Below, in pieces: positions 25,731-35,131 of a stretch of 64,000 bases of DNA. Both the position numbers and the translations under genes were made by a program. Every line of letters starts with the position of its first letter. The first letter of the stretch is position 1. The notes beneath the pieces were generated by a model. It made no database searches. It saw only the letters and a list, made by a program, of their open reading frames with translations, and was not told the origin of the DNA. Origin of the DNA: Niveispirillum sp048066115 (GTDB lineage Bacteria; Pseudomonadota; Alphaproteobacteria; Azospirillales; Azospirillaceae). The DNA is taken from the NCBI RefSeq assembly GCF_048066115.1, contig NZ_JBLTYX010000001.1:620001-684000 (forward strand), given 5' to 3'.

Positions 25731-27884
25731 GTGACGGCGCCGTGGGAAGCCGGTCGGACGCGCGTGTCGGAGGTGGTGTACGACATTGCCGGCCGCAAGC
25801 GGATCGAGCGGTCGGCGGTGGGCACGGAAGTGCAGCAGGACAGCGCCACCTACACCTATTACGACGACGATACCGTCCGCACCATCACCGATCCGCGCGG
25901 CAATGTGCTGACCCATGCCTATGACGGTTTCGGCCGACTGTCCGTGCTCTCCTATCCGGACGAACAGTCGGAGAGCTATGCCTATGACGCCAATGACAAC
26001 CGCACGGGCTTCACCCAGCGCGACGGGACGCTGAGCACGACGACCTATGACGCGCTGAACCGGCCTGAGAAGGTGAAGCGTCCCGGCCTGCCGGACACAT
26101 CCTACGGGTTGGACATAATGGGCCGTGTGGTGGCGGAGAAGGCCGGCACGGTGCTGGTGCGCACCCATGGCTATGACAGTGCCGGGCGCAAGGTCTCGGC
26201 CAACGTGACCCTGCCCCGGCCCGCCACGGGCGTGACGGGTTCGGCCCCGACGGTGGCAATGGGCTTCACCTACGACGATGACGGCAACCGCACGGGAGCC
26301 ACTTGGTCGGGCGCGACGGTGGGCTGGCACTATGACGGCCTGGGGCGGGTGACGGGTATCGACCTGGGCGCGGAGGCGGTGACGCGGCACGCCTACGACC
26401 TGCTGGGACGGCGCACCGGCACCACGCGCACGGACATTGCCCATGGTGATGCCAAGAGCAGCTATGAATATGACATTGCGGGCCAGTTGAAGGAGCTGAG
26501 GCACAGCTGGTCGGGAGGCAGCCTGAAGGCATCCTATCGCTATGACGATGCCGGTGCGCTGGTATCGGAGGCGTTGGACAACAGTGCCTTCCGGTGGGAA
26601 CCGGCGCCAACGCTGTCCAAGACGGTGAGCTACGCCCCGGCCTCGCCGATCAACGCCCTGACCAGCGTGGACGGGGTGGCGCAGGTGCATGACGCGCGCG
26701 GCAACCGCACGGGGGCGGCCACCCGCACCTGGCGCTATGACAGCCGCAACATGCTGGTGGGGGCGAACGCGCCGGGCATGGCCGTGACCTATGGCTATTA
26801 CCCGGAGGGCGGGCGTGCCTGGAAGCAGGTGAACAACGTCACGACGCTGTATCTGGAACTGGACGGGATCGAGTGGGGTACCTACGACGCATCAGGCACC
26901 CTGAAGGAACGCACCATCCGGGCCTCGGGCAATGGCGGTGCCGTGGCGGCGGTACACAGCCACACCGGGGGCCTGATCCGCCTGCTGCCCAACCGGCAGG
27001 GCAGCGTGATCGGCTGGCTGCGCCCGGATGGCAAGCTGGGCGGGGCGTATACTTACGACGCTTATGGAAACAGCCCGCAGGCAGGAGCGGCCGGACCGGC
27101 TTTCCGGTATGCTGGGATGCGCAACGATGCAGAAACAGGCCTGTACCACACGCCGTTCCGGGCGTACGATCCAGTCGATGGACGATGGATGCAGCTTGAC
27201 CCGATTGGCATCGAGGATGGGCTGAACAGATATGCCTATGTTAGAAACAATCCTGTTAATTTTATTGATCCATCTGGTAAAAGAGTTGCTGTAACATGGC
27301 ATCATGTTCTTTTTGGCAATAATCATGCGGCTATTAGGATCACTCCAATTGACCAAGAAACCTATGTATCCGATCCACGATTCGCCAATATAGATGAAAA
27401 TGGGAATAGTTATTCAGTTTTGAGCGCTGGACCTCAGTACAATGTACCCGGAATTTGGGGGAATTTAATCAGCAACATTAATCGAGATACTGATGTTGGG
27501 CCACAGACGGGTTCTGTAGACGTTCCGATGCCCGGAATGTTTGAAAATGAGAATTCATGGATAAATGCGTTGTTTAGTGCAGACAATAACTACCAAGATA
27601 ATGTAAATTACGAGGCATTTCCTGGTCAGGACGATGATAATCATAACTCTAATTCCTATGCGGCTGGTCTATTGAGGGCTACAGGAGCCACACCTCCAGC
27701 GGTTGAATCTGTTCCGGGATACGAAAAGCCTGTTGGAATAGAGCATTTTCGTGTTGGTGATATCCGGGGTACGCTTGACCCAAATAGCGGCATTTTACGC
27801 GCACAACAAACACGCGCAACTACTAGAACGCGCATACCTCGCAGTATAAATACTTGCGTGGATACAAGTAAGTGCAGCAAATAA
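25731..27884 (+). CDS. Orphan Rhs module 4 with hydrolase-like tip
   Basis: Rhs shell homology begins at about 25683 (NRTEWVYDPLDR) without a proper start and is the longest orphan core, about 530 residues, closely similar to module 3 (both read TGVTGSAPTVAM and GATVGW). It ends at FIDPSGK near 27278. The AT-rich tip of about 200 residues has TWHHVLFGNNHAAIRI at its start and NHNSNSYAAGLLRATG later. A His-containing opening plus an NSNSY-type motif is seen in papain-like or lipase-like effector tips as I recall them, so a hydrolase is plausible but unproven. Confidence 0.7.
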   Translation: MTAPWEAGRTRVSEVVYDIAGRKRIERSAVGTEVQQDSATYTYYDDDTVRTITDPRGNVLTHAYDGFGRLSVLSYPDEQSESYAYDANDNRTGFTQRDGTLSTTTYDALNRPEKVKRPGLPDTSYGLDIMGRVVAEKAGTVLVRTHGYDSAGRKVSANVTLPRPATGVTGSAPTVAMGFTYDDDGNRTGATWSGATVGWHYDGLGRVTGIDLGAEAVTRHAYDLLGRRTGTTRTDIAHGDAKSSYEYDIAGQLKELRHSWSGGSLKASYRYDDAGALVSEALDNSAFRWEPAPTLSKTVSYAPASPINALTSVDGVAQVHDARGNRTGAATRTWRYDSRNMLVGANAPGMAVTYGYYPEGGRAWKQVNNVTTLYLELDGIEWGTYDASGTLKERTIRASGNGGAVAAVHSHTGGLIRLLPNRQGSVIGWLRPDGKLGGAYTYDAYGNSPQAGAAGPAFRYAGMRNDAETGLYHTPFRAYDPVDGRWMQLDPIGIEDGLNRYAYVRNNPVNFIDPSGKRVAVTWHHVLFGNNHAAIRITPIDQETYVSDPRFANIDENGNSYSVLSAGPQYNVPGIWGNLISNINRDTDVGPQTGSVDVPMPGMFENENSWINALFSADNNYQDNVNYEAFPGQDDDNHNSNSYAAGLLRATGATPPAVESVPGYEKPVGIEHFRVGDIRGTLDPNSGILRAQQTRATTRTRIPRSINTCVDTSKCSK

Positions 27885-27901
27885 CCAAATAGGAGGCTGG
27901 A

Positions 27902-28354
27902 ATGAAAATTCCTAAAATTAACGTCAAAACTTTAATATACATGTACATATTTTGTATTTTTCTTTATGCGGAAATTTTGATATTTTTCTTTAGTCACCTG
28001 CCATATGAACACCCTTCTTTAATTTTTTATTGGATTATTGGGTGTCCACTTGTATTTATTACTAGCCAATTACGTAAATTGGTGTATTTTTTATCGCCAG
28101 AAATTATAGTTCTTCTGTCTTCATTTATATTATTACTGCTAACTAAGGCTTTTTTTAATTTTACACTATCTAATGACTACCCATCGACGGCCATAGCCCA
28201 AAGTAAGCCTGAACCTGACGACGGGTTTCACCTACGACGCGCAAAGCAACCTGACCGGTGTGACCAAGCCGCGTGGGGCCGTAGTGTACGCGGCCGGGCT
28301 GTGTGGCGTGCGCACCGACCCGCTGGTATGCCGCGCATTGAGGTCACGACATAG
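27902..28354 (+). CDS. Putative membrane immunity protein of Rhs module 4, fused to debris
   Basis: The first about 95 residues hold three hydrophobic segments (YMYIFCIFLYAEILIFFF, FYWIIGCPLVFI, IIVLLSSFILLLL), so it is an inner-membrane protein. AGGAGG lies 5 bases upstream and the gene follows the toxin by 17 bases. The AT-rich part ends at about 28190; the rest of the frame runs out of phase through an Rhs core remnant and into the transposon end, so the natural C-terminus is lost or replaced. Confidence 0.6.
   Translation: MKIPKINVKTLIYMYIFCIFLYAEILIFFFSHLPYEHPSLIFYWIIGCPLVFITSQLRKLVYFLSPEIIVLLSSFILLLLTKAFFNFTLSNDYPSTAIAQSKPEPDDGFHLRRAKQPDRCDQAAWGRSVRGRAVWRAHRPAGMPRIEVTT
28207..28339 (+). 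pseudogene. Rhs core remnant cut by the transposon
   Basis: In one frame this short GC-rich piece reads LTTGFTYDAQSNLTGVTKPRG, a YD repeat, continuing to the left end of the Tn3-family element. It is the stump of a fifth Rhs segment. The remainder is not on the other side of the transposon. Confidence 0.65.
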
Positions 28355-28378
28355 AAAGGGCGAAAAACCACGTTAAGC
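28340..28378 (+). repeat. Left terminal inverted repeat of the Tn3-family element
   Basis: Begins GAGGTCACGACATAG and pairs with 32033-32071. The second base is A where the right end has the usual G. The tnpR stop codon (28373-28375) lies inside this repeat. Confidence 0.85.
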
Positions 28379-28948
28379 TGGCATCCCGGTAACGACCCGC
28401 GCTTTCGCCTCCCTGTCCCGCTTGACGATCCCCGCCACCGTGTTCTTGCTGAGCCCGAGTTCCCTGCCGATCAGGCCATAGCTGCCCATCGCGACCAGGG
28501 CCAGCACCTTGCCCCGCGCCCTGGCGGCGACCAGGCCCGACCGCACCCGTTCACGCAACAGGTCGCGCTCGAACTCCGCGATCCCAGCCAGGACCGTGGC
28601 CAGCATGCGGCCGGTGGCCGTGCCCAGGTCGAGCGCCATGCCGCTCATCGCGATCAGCGACACGCGGCGGGCCTCCAGTTCCCGCAGCATGTGCAGCAGG
28701 TCCATGGTACTGCGGCCCCAGCGTGACAGTGCCGTCACCAGCACGGCATCGATCTGCCGCGCCTGGGCCGGCGCCATCACCTTCTTCCGCTCCGCCCGGT
28801 CGAGCCGGGCGCCCGACCCGGTTTCCTTATAGATACCGACAACCTCGTATCCCGCCCGCATGGCCAGGGTCAGCAGATCCCGCTCCGGCCGCTCGCAGGA
28901 TTGATCAGCCGTGGACACGCGGCAGTAGAGGACCACACGGTGTCCCAA
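28373..28948 (-). CDS. tnpR: Serine resolvase TnpR
   Basis: Serine recombinase of the resolvase/invertase family, 191 residues, that resolves transposition cointegrates at a res site. LYCRVSTADQ near the N-terminus carries the nucleophilic Ser. SRWGRSTMDLLHML and GIAEFERDLLRERVRSGL match the catalytic-domain and E-helix regions, followed by a C-terminal HTH (IGRELGLSKNTVAGIVKR). The start is a TTG with GGGAGGG 5 bases upstream. It is divergent from tnpA. Confidence 0.9.
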   Translation of the reverse strand: MGHRVVLYCRVSTADQSCERPERDLLTLAMRAGYEVVGIYKETGSGARLDRAERKKVMAPAQARQIDAVLVTALSRWGRSTMDLLHMLRELEARRVSLIAMSGMALDLGTATGRMLATVLAGIAEFERDLLRERVRSGLVAARARGKVLALVAMGSYGLIGRELGLSKNTVAGIVKRDREAKARVVTGMPA

Positions 28949-29043
28949 TTGAACCCTCCCGGCGGCACCGCCCTGTCGGCGGCAGAACGTCTGGGCCTTG
29001 TCGCGTATCGGACAGACATTGCTCCAACTGGGACGGAACCGCC
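28949..29043. promoter_or_regulatory. Probable res site and divergent tnpR/tnpA promoters
   Basis: The 95-base gap between the divergent tnpR and tnpA starts is the usual place for the resolution site and shared promoters in Tn3-type elements. I could not mark the individual subsites. Confidence 0.4.
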
Positions 29044-32016
29044 ATGCCGCGCCGCAGCGTGCTCACCGATGCCCAGGCCGAGGCGCTGTTCGCGCTGCCG
29101 ACGACGGAGGCCGACCTGATCCGCTATTACACGCTCAGCCCCGCCGACATTGCTGTCGTTGCTCGGCGGAGGCGACCGCACAACCAACTGGGCTTTGCCG
29201 TCCAGCTCTGTGCGCTCCGCTATCCGGGCCGGCTGCTGCGACCCGGGGAACTGGTGCCTCCCCAGGTACTGTCCTTCGTTGCCGATCAGTTGGACCTGCC
29301 GCCCGACGCCCTGGCCGAATATGCCACCCGGTCGCAGACACGCTATGACCAGCTCGAAGCCCTGTATGCCATCTATGGCTACACCACCTTCTCGCAACCG
29401 ATCCGGCGTGAGATCGCCAAATGGCTGCTCCCGGTCGCGCTGGTCACCACCAGCGGCATGGTTCTGGCGGGCCTGCTGATGGAAGAACTGCGGCGGCGGA
29501 CGGTCGCGGCTCCTGCTGCCTCCACAATCGAACGTCTGGTGGCCACGGCCCTGTTGCAGGCCGAGCGCCATGTCGAAAGGCAGATCGATGCCGCCCTGAC
29601 GGTGGAGCAGCGCGAGGGCATTGACGGGTTGCTGGTGGAACGCCCGGATACAGGTATGAGCCTGTTGGCCTGGGCCCGCCAGCCGCCCGGCGCCACGGGC
29701 CACCGCGCCATGACCCGACTGATTGAACAATTGTCCGTCTTGCGCACCCTCGGCATCGATCCGGCGATCCGGGAAAGCATCCATGCGGACCGTGTCCATC
29801 TCCTGATCCGGGAAGGCAGCCGGCTGTCATCCCAGCATCTGTCAGCCCTGGCACCGCTGCGCCGGCAGTCCATCCTGACGATGACCGTGCTGGAAACCAT
29901 TACCCGGCTCACCGACGACATCATCGGCATGTTTGATCGTCTCATCGGCGGTCTGTTCCGACGAGCGGAACGCCGTGCGGTCGAGACGATCCATGCCAAC
30001 AGCCGCGCCATGAATGACAAGGTGCGGTTGCTGGCCAGGGTGGGGGAGGCGTTGATCGATGCGCGCGGCAAGGGCACGGATGCCTTCGCCGCCATCGAGG
30101 CGGTCATTCCCTGGGAGAAATTCAAGGCCGCCGTGGCTGAGGCCGGCGAACTGACCCGCGATGACGGTACCGACTATACAGCGCTGGCCGCCACCAACCA
30201 CGCTCTGCTGCGCCGGGTGGGGCCAATGTTCCTGGACAGTTTCAGCTTTCACGGTATCGCCGGCGTCGGGGCTCTGCTGAACGCATTGGCTCTGATGCGA
30301 ACCTTCTATGCCGGATCCCGGCGGAATCTGCCCAAGGGTCTGCCGACTGGCTTCATCCGACGCACCTGGCGGGCGGCGGTGCTGCGAGATGGGATCAATG
30401 CACCCGCCTATGAACTCTGCCTGTTCGTGGAACTGCGTGACCGGCTGCGCGCCGGGGACGTCTGGGTGGCTGGCAGCCGACAATACAGGGCCGTGGAAGA
30501 TCAACTCGTGCCCAAGACCCTATTCTCGACCATGAAGCTGGCCGGGCCGCTGCCGGTTGCTGTGCAGGAGGAGGCCATCGGATATCTGCGCGAGCGGCGG
30601 GAGCTATTGGAGGAGCGGTTGCGGCAAGTGGACGGGCAGGCCGCCAAGCAGTTGCTTCCGGATGTTAAGGTCAACGGGACGGCATTGAAAATCTCGCCGC
30701 TACAAGCCGTAACCCCGGAGGCGGCCGAGCAACTGGCCGACCGTGTCCAGGCGGTGATGCCGCGGGTGCGTATCACCGAACTGCTGGCTGAGGTGAACCG
30801 CTGGACCGGCATGATGGAGTGCTTCACCCATCCGCGCTCGCACCAACCAGGAGACGACCCACGTGTCACCCTGACAGCGGTGCTGGCCGACGCCACAAAC
30901 CTGGGCCTGACGCGCATGGCCGAGGCCTGCAACGTCGCCACCTACCGGCAACTGGCTTGGGCGGCCGGCTGGCATCTCAGCGAGGAGAATTACGGCCGTG
31001 CCCTGGCCCGCGTCACCGCCGCCCAGCATGCACACCCCCTGTCCGCCTGGTTCGGCGATGCGTCGGTGTCCAGCTCAGACGGCCAGCATTTCCCGCTGGG
31101 TGGCCAGGGGGAGGTCGCGGGCGCCATCAATCCGCACAAGGGGTCGGGACCGGCCATATCCTTCTACACCTGGATTTCCGGCCGTTATGCGCCCTTCCAC
31201 ACCAAGGTGATTTCGGTCTCGGAGGGGGAGGCTGCTCATGTTATCGACGGGCTGCTCTATCATGGCGGCGAGGTCCACATCTCCGTCCACCATACGGATG
31301 GTGGTGGTGTCTCCGACCATGTTTTTGGCCTTTGCCACCTGCTGGGTTTCCGCTTTGCGCCGCGCATCCCCAACATCGCGAACCGCCGGCTCCACACATT
31401 CGGCCCGGCATCGACCTGGCCGGCGCTGGAACCCTTCATCACGGCCCGCATCGACGAGGCCATGATCTCGACCCATTGGGACGATCTGCTCCGGCTGGCA
31501 ACCTCGGTGCGGATGGGCACCGTGCCCGCGTCACTGATGTTGCGCCGCCTCGGTTCCTATCCGCGCCAGAACGGGTTGGCCCTGGCGCTGCGCGAGGTGG
31601 GCCGGATCGAGCGCACGCTCTTCACCCTCGATTGGCTGGACGATCCGATGCTGCGCCGGCAGGCGACGGCGGAGCTGAACAAGGGCGAATCCCGCAACGC
31701 CTTGGCCCGCGCCGTCTGCTTCCACCGGCTCGGCCGCCTGCGGGACCGGACCCTGGAAAGCCGGCAGCACCGGGCCAGCGGCCTGAACCTGGTCGTGGCC
31801 TCCATCATCCTGTGGAACACGGTATACATAGACCGCGTTATCCGGTTCCTGCGCGGACAGGGGGAGGATATCCCCGACAACCTGCTGCCCTATCTGGCAC
31901 CCTTGGGCTGGCAGCACATCAACCTCACCGGTGACTACCTTTGGGCTGAATCCGTAAAGCTCGACAAGGACGGCTACAGGATGCTGAGGACCCCAACCGA
32001 ACGCCTCAAAACTTGA
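29044..32016 (+). CDS. tnpA: Tn3-family transposase TnpA
   Basis: DDE transposase of 990 residues, full length for the family. The N-terminal DNA-binding part (LFALPTTEADLIRYYTLS, then RRRPHNQLGFAVQLCALRYPG) is typical. The catalytic acids can be placed: Asp in VSSSDGQ, Asp in HHTDGGG and Glu in LNKGESRNALARAV. The ATG at 29044 is chosen because the homology begins there; the frame is open further upstream through the res region. It appears intact, so the element may still be mobile. Confidence 0.93.
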   Translation: MPRRSVLTDAQAEALFALPTTEADLIRYYTLSPADIAVVARRRRPHNQLGFAVQLCALRYPGRLLRPGELVPPQVLSFVADQLDLPPDALAEYATRSQTRYDQLEALYAIYGYTTFSQPIRREIAKWLLPVALVTTSGMVLAGLLMEELRRRTVAAPAASTIERLVATALLQAERHVERQIDAALTVEQREGIDGLLVERPDTGMSLLAWARQPPGATGHRAMTRLIEQLSVLRTLGIDPAIRESIHADRVHLLIREGSRLSSQHLSALAPLRRQSILTMTVLETITRLTDDIIGMFDRLIGGLFRRAERRAVETIHANSRAMNDKVRLLARVGEALIDARGKGTDAFAAIEAVIPWEKFKAAVAEAGELTRDDGTDYTALAATNHALLRRVGPMFLDSFSFHGIAGVGALLNALALMRTFYAGSRRNLPKGLPTGFIRRTWRAAVLRDGINAPAYELCLFVELRDRLRAGDVWVAGSRQYRAVEDQLVPKTLFSTMKLAGPLPVAVQEEAIGYLRERRELLEERLRQVDGQAAKQLLPDVKVNGTALKISPLQAVTPEAAEQLADRVQAVMPRVRITELLAEVNRWTGMMECFTHPRSHQPGDDPRVTLTAVLADATNLGLTRMAEACNVATYRQLAWAAGWHLSEENYGRALARVTAAQHAHPLSAWFGDASVSSSDGQHFPLGGQGEVAGAINPHKGSGPAISFYTWISGRYAPFHTKVISVSEGEAAHVIDGLLYHGGEVHISVHHTDGGGVSDHVFGLCHLLGFRFAPRIPNIANRRLHTFGPASTWPALEPFITARIDEAMISTHWDDLLRLATSVRMGTVPASLMLRRLGSYPRQNGLALALREVGRIERTLFTLDWLDDPMLRRQATAELNKGESRNALARAVCFHRLGRLRDRTLESRQHRASGLNLVVASIILWNTVYIDRVIRFLRGQGEDIPDNLLPYLAPLGWQHINLTGDYLWAESVKLDKDGYRMLRTPTERLKT

Positions 32017-32032
32017 TGTTCTCCTTTTGTCC

Positions 32033-32071
32033 GCTTAGCGTGGTTTTTCGTCCGTTCTATGTCGTGACCCC
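32033..32071 (-). repeat. Right terminal inverted repeat of the Tn3-family element
   Basis: Read outward-in on the minus strand it begins GGGGTCACGACATAG, the normal Tn3-type end, and continues CGAAAAACCACGCTAAGC. It lies 16 bases after the tnpA stop. Confidence 0.87.
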
Positions 32072-32200
32072 GTTATGGGCCTGTTCCGGCCCGCAATAAT
32101 CCAGGTTCACGATGTCCGACGTGACGCGGCCATCCTTCATGGCCAGCGTCTGCGGATAATCGGCAAGGTTGGTGCGCAGGGTGATCTTCTTGGCAGCCAT
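32072..32200 (-). pseudogene. 5' fragment of a dihydroxyphthalate-decarboxylase-like gene
   Basis: The first 43 codons (MAAKKITLRTNLADYPQTL, then MKDGRVTSDIVNLDY) match the N-terminus of the 4,5-dihydroxyphthalate decarboxylase/periplasmic-binding-like family, the same family as the gene at 37147. GGGAGA lies 6 bases before this ATG. The frame runs straight into the transposon end. The rest of the gene is absent from the other flank. Confidence 0.7.
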
Positions 32201-32266
32201 GATGGCTCTCCCTAAAGGCAATTGTTTTGCAGCCATCGGCGTTAGTTTCCAGCTCATGCCGATGGA

Positions 32267-32345
32267 GGCCGGCGACCGCCGGCCCGCGACCGCGTGGTCG
32301 CGTAAGACAAGCCGCCGGATGGCGGCGCCCGGCGCCTGAGGGCGC
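32267..32345 (+). repeat. Multi-stem intergenic element, copy 1
   Basis: Consecutive hairpins: GGCCGGC-GACC-GCCGGCC, CGCGACC-GCGT-GGTCGCG, GCCGCC-GGAT-GGCGGC and GCGCCC/GGGCGC around GGCGCCTGA. The linker after the second stem is TAAGACAA. Copies 2 (43486) and 3 (47042, reverse) share the stem order, four-base loops and linker, with compensating base changes in the stems. Confidence 0.6.
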
Positions 32346-32351
32346 TTAACA

Positions 32352-33788
32352 TCAAAGGCGCACTTCGATCAGCGACGGGCCGGGCGTGGCGTTGCAGCGC
32401 CCCATGGCCTGGAAGAACTCCTCGGCCGTGCCGACACTGACCGACGGCACGCCCATGCTTTTGGCCATGGCGCGCCAGTCGATGGCGGGCTTGTCGATAT
32501 CGATCATGGCCAGCGCCTGCGGGCCTGGCGCGCCGAAGCCCATGTTGGCGTATTCGGCCTTCAGGATCTGATAGGAATTGTTGGCGAAGATGATGGTGGT
32601 GACGTTCAGCTGCTCACGCGCCTGGGTCCACAGCGACTGGATCGTGTACATGGCCGACCCATCGCCCACCATGCACACCACCCGCCGGTCGGGACAGGCC
32701 AGCGCCGCGCCGGTGGCCACCGGCGTGCCATAGCCGATGGACCCGCCCATGTTCTGGATCGTGTCATGCGGCACCGCACCCGCCGTATGCCCTATCGTCT
32801 CCCGCCCTGTGGTCAGGCTTTCATCCACCAGGATGGCGTTTTCCGGCATGGCGGATGCCAGCGCATGGGCGATGGAGAGCGGGTTCAAGGCACCCGACGG
32901 CGTGCCCTTATCGATGAAGGGCTGGCGCGCCGGTTTGATATCGCGCGCACCGACGGCATCGGCCAGCATCTCCAGCGCCAAGGCGCTGTCATCATCGGCG
33001 GCGGCCAGGCGATGCACCTGGCAATCCGGCTGCTTCAGCAGGCTGGGCTTGCCCGGATAGCTGAAGAAGGCGACGGGCTCGCCCGTCTCCACCGTGATGA
33101 TGTGCTTGAAACCCTTCAGGAACTCCACGGCCTGCGGCACGGCATAGGGCAGCCGTTCCAGCGGCACCCGTCCCGCCCCATGTTCGATGCGCGAGGTGAA
33201 GAATTGCGTGCCGATGCGGGCGCCGGTCTTGGCCGCCACCTTGCCCGCCCAGTCCAGCGCCGGGCCGAAACTGGCGGTGCCGGCCAGGATGATGAAGGCG
33301 GGCTCGCCCGAGCACAGCACGGCGGCGATACGGTCCACGGCCGCGGCATCGGGCACACCCGCCGGGGCCACGCCGCTACGCGCGAAGCAACCGGGGGGCG
33401 CCGTGACCGGGCCCCAGGAGGTGTCGCCCGGCAGGATCAGGGTGGCGATCCTGCCCGGATGGGCACTGGCCTGTTCCACGGCGGCGACCGCATCGCCGGC
33501 CAGGGTGTTGGAGGAGATGGTGCGGCGGACCCAATGGCTGAGCGGCCGCGCCAGCCCCTCGATATCCGATGCCAGCGGCGCATCGTACTTCAGATGCGCC
33601 GTGGCATGCTCACCGATGATGTTGACCATGCCGCTGCCGGCGCGCTTGGCATTGTGGATATTGGCCAGACCGTTCGCCAGGCCCGGCCCCAGATGCAGCA
33701 GCGTGGCGGCGGGCTTGTGACGCATGCGGTACCAGCCGTCGGCGGCACCGGTGGCCACGCCTTCGAACAGGCAGAGCACGCTGCGCAT
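32352..33788 (-). pseudogene. ThDP-dependent decarboxylase/acetolactate-synthase-like enzyme, N-terminus lost
   Basis: 478 residues of a thiamine-diphosphate enzyme related to benzoylformate decarboxylase. VGDGSAMYTIQSLWTQAR to FANNSYQ is the ThDP-binding GDG...NN motif, and LLHLGPGLANGLANIHNAKR is typical of the Pyr domain. The family normally has about 40 residues before the present Met, including the region with the catalytic Glu, here partly kept in LCLFEGVATGAADG. The start falls exactly at the point where the frame of the upstream transporter runs in without a stop, so a deletion fused the two genes. No ribosome site precedes 33788. Function is probably lost. Confidence 0.75.
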
Positions 33789-33795
33789 TGGATGC

Positions 33796-35063
33796 CGGCA
33801 GTTTCGGCGCGTATTCGGGGCGCAGCAGGACGATGGTCGTCAACGCGCCGATGATCAGGAAAACCAGGATCACCTGCATGGGCAGGGCGTAGGAGCCGCT
33901 GACCTGCAACAGCCATCCCGACAGGCTGGCGGCAACCCCGCCCGACAGGCTGGTCGCCACCTGCTGCACGCCCGTGGCCAGGCCCACGGCGGGTGCGGGG
34001 ATCAGGGTCAGGCGGCACAGCGCCAGATTGTTGGCCGTGGTCAGGCCCAGGAAGGACAGCGAGGTGACGTTCCAGAACAAGGCCGCCTCCAGGCTGTCCG
34101 TCGTTACCCCCAGCAGAACCGTGCAGGCGCCCAGGAACCCGGCGATGACGAAGGCCTTGCGCACGAATACCGGGTCATGGCCCCGCGCGATGATCCTGTC
34201 CGCCGCCCAGCCGGCAATGGCGGCCACGATGGCGATGCCGGCGAAGCTGAAGAAGGTGTAGAGCCCGCTTTCCTTCAGCGACAGGCCGCGTTCCTCCCCA
34301 GATAGGCTGGCATCCAGCTCATGCAGTAGAAGGTGAAATAGCCGTAGCAGAAATTCACGATCATCGTGCCCCAGATCAGCGGGCTGGCGATGATGGTGCG
34401 AAACGACACCGAAGAGGCCCGGCGCTTCACCTCCGCCATCTCATGCGCCTGGGGCAGGTCGTTCTTGACCAGGAACATCCAGGGCACCAGCCAGACCAGA
34501 CCGATCAGGCCGGTGACGATGAACATCGCCTGCCAGCTTTCATGCACGATCAGCCAGGCGGCGACCGGCGCGCCGATGGCGGGGCCGAACTTGTTGCCCA
34601 TGGCGAAGATGCCGACGGCGGTGCCGTTCTGCCCCTCCTTGAAATTATCGCGGATCCAGCGATAGCTGGCGGGCATCACGATGGCCTCCGCAGCACCCAC
34701 GATGACGCGCATCAGCATCAGCCCGGCAAAGGCCGTCATCATCCCGGTCACGTCCGTGGCCACGCACCAGAGCACGAAGCACAGCATATAGGGCGTCTTC
34801 ACCCCGTACCGGTCGACGATCCATCCCATGGGGATCTGCACCAGCCCGTAGGACCAGAAGAAGGCGGCATTCACCCAGCCGCGCCCCGTGTCCGACAGAT
34901 CGAAATGCCTGACGAATTCGGCGTCGGCGACGGCGGAGGAAATGCTGGTCCGGTCGACAAAGGCGATCAGCACCCCAAGCGCCAGCAGCAGCACCGTCCA
35001 GCGCTTCACCGCCTGCGGGTCGGCACTGCCGGGACTGAGGGTGCCCGTATCCGTGCTGGCCAT
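33796..35063 (-). pseudogene. MFS transporter (anion/organic acid symporter type), frameshifted
   Basis: Two reading frames together make one 12-segment transporter. The first (35063 to about 34300) runs from KRWTVLLLALGVLIAFVDR to YCMSWMPAYLG; the second resumes with LSLKESGLYTFFSFAG and ends at VLLRPEYAPKLP. Adding one G to the GGGG run at 34296-34299 would join them as YLGEERGLSLKE. The natural stop is missing because a deletion near 33790 joins it to the ThDP gene. The N-terminal part resembles the ACS family of carboxylate symporters. GGAGG lies before the ATG at 35063. Confidence 0.75.
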
Positions 35064-35090
35064 GTTTCCTCCAACAAATTCTTGTTCAAA

Positions 35091-35129
35091 CCGTAGGTCA
35101 GGTCGAGCGCAGCGAGCCCTGACCTACGG
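35091..35129. repeat. 12-bp inverted repeat hairpin
   Basis: CCGTAGGTCAGG pairs perfectly with CCTGACCTACGG across a 15-base loop rich in GAGC. It lies directly after the stop of the amidohydrolase (minus strand), so it may end or protect that transcript; there is no T-run. The motif resembles dispersed intergenic repeats of proteobacteria. Confidence 0.55.
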
Positions 35130-35131
35130 AT

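Larger units (their letters stand above)
28340..32071. mobile_element. Tn3-family transposon
   Basis: 3.7-kb unit bounded by 39-bp inverted repeats with 4 mismatches, carrying divergent tnpR (minus) and tnpA (plus) and no passenger gene. The five bases outside the ends differ (GCATT on the left, GTTAT on the right), so the 5-bp duplication usual for this family is missing. Left flank is an Rhs remnant, right flank is the 5' end of a decarboxylase-like gene. Recombination between two copies or a one-sided deletion would explain this. Confidence 0.88.

Noticed and set aside
28335..28339. Target duplication of the transposon
   Set aside because: GCATT on the left and GTTAT on the right do not match, so no duplication is claimed.
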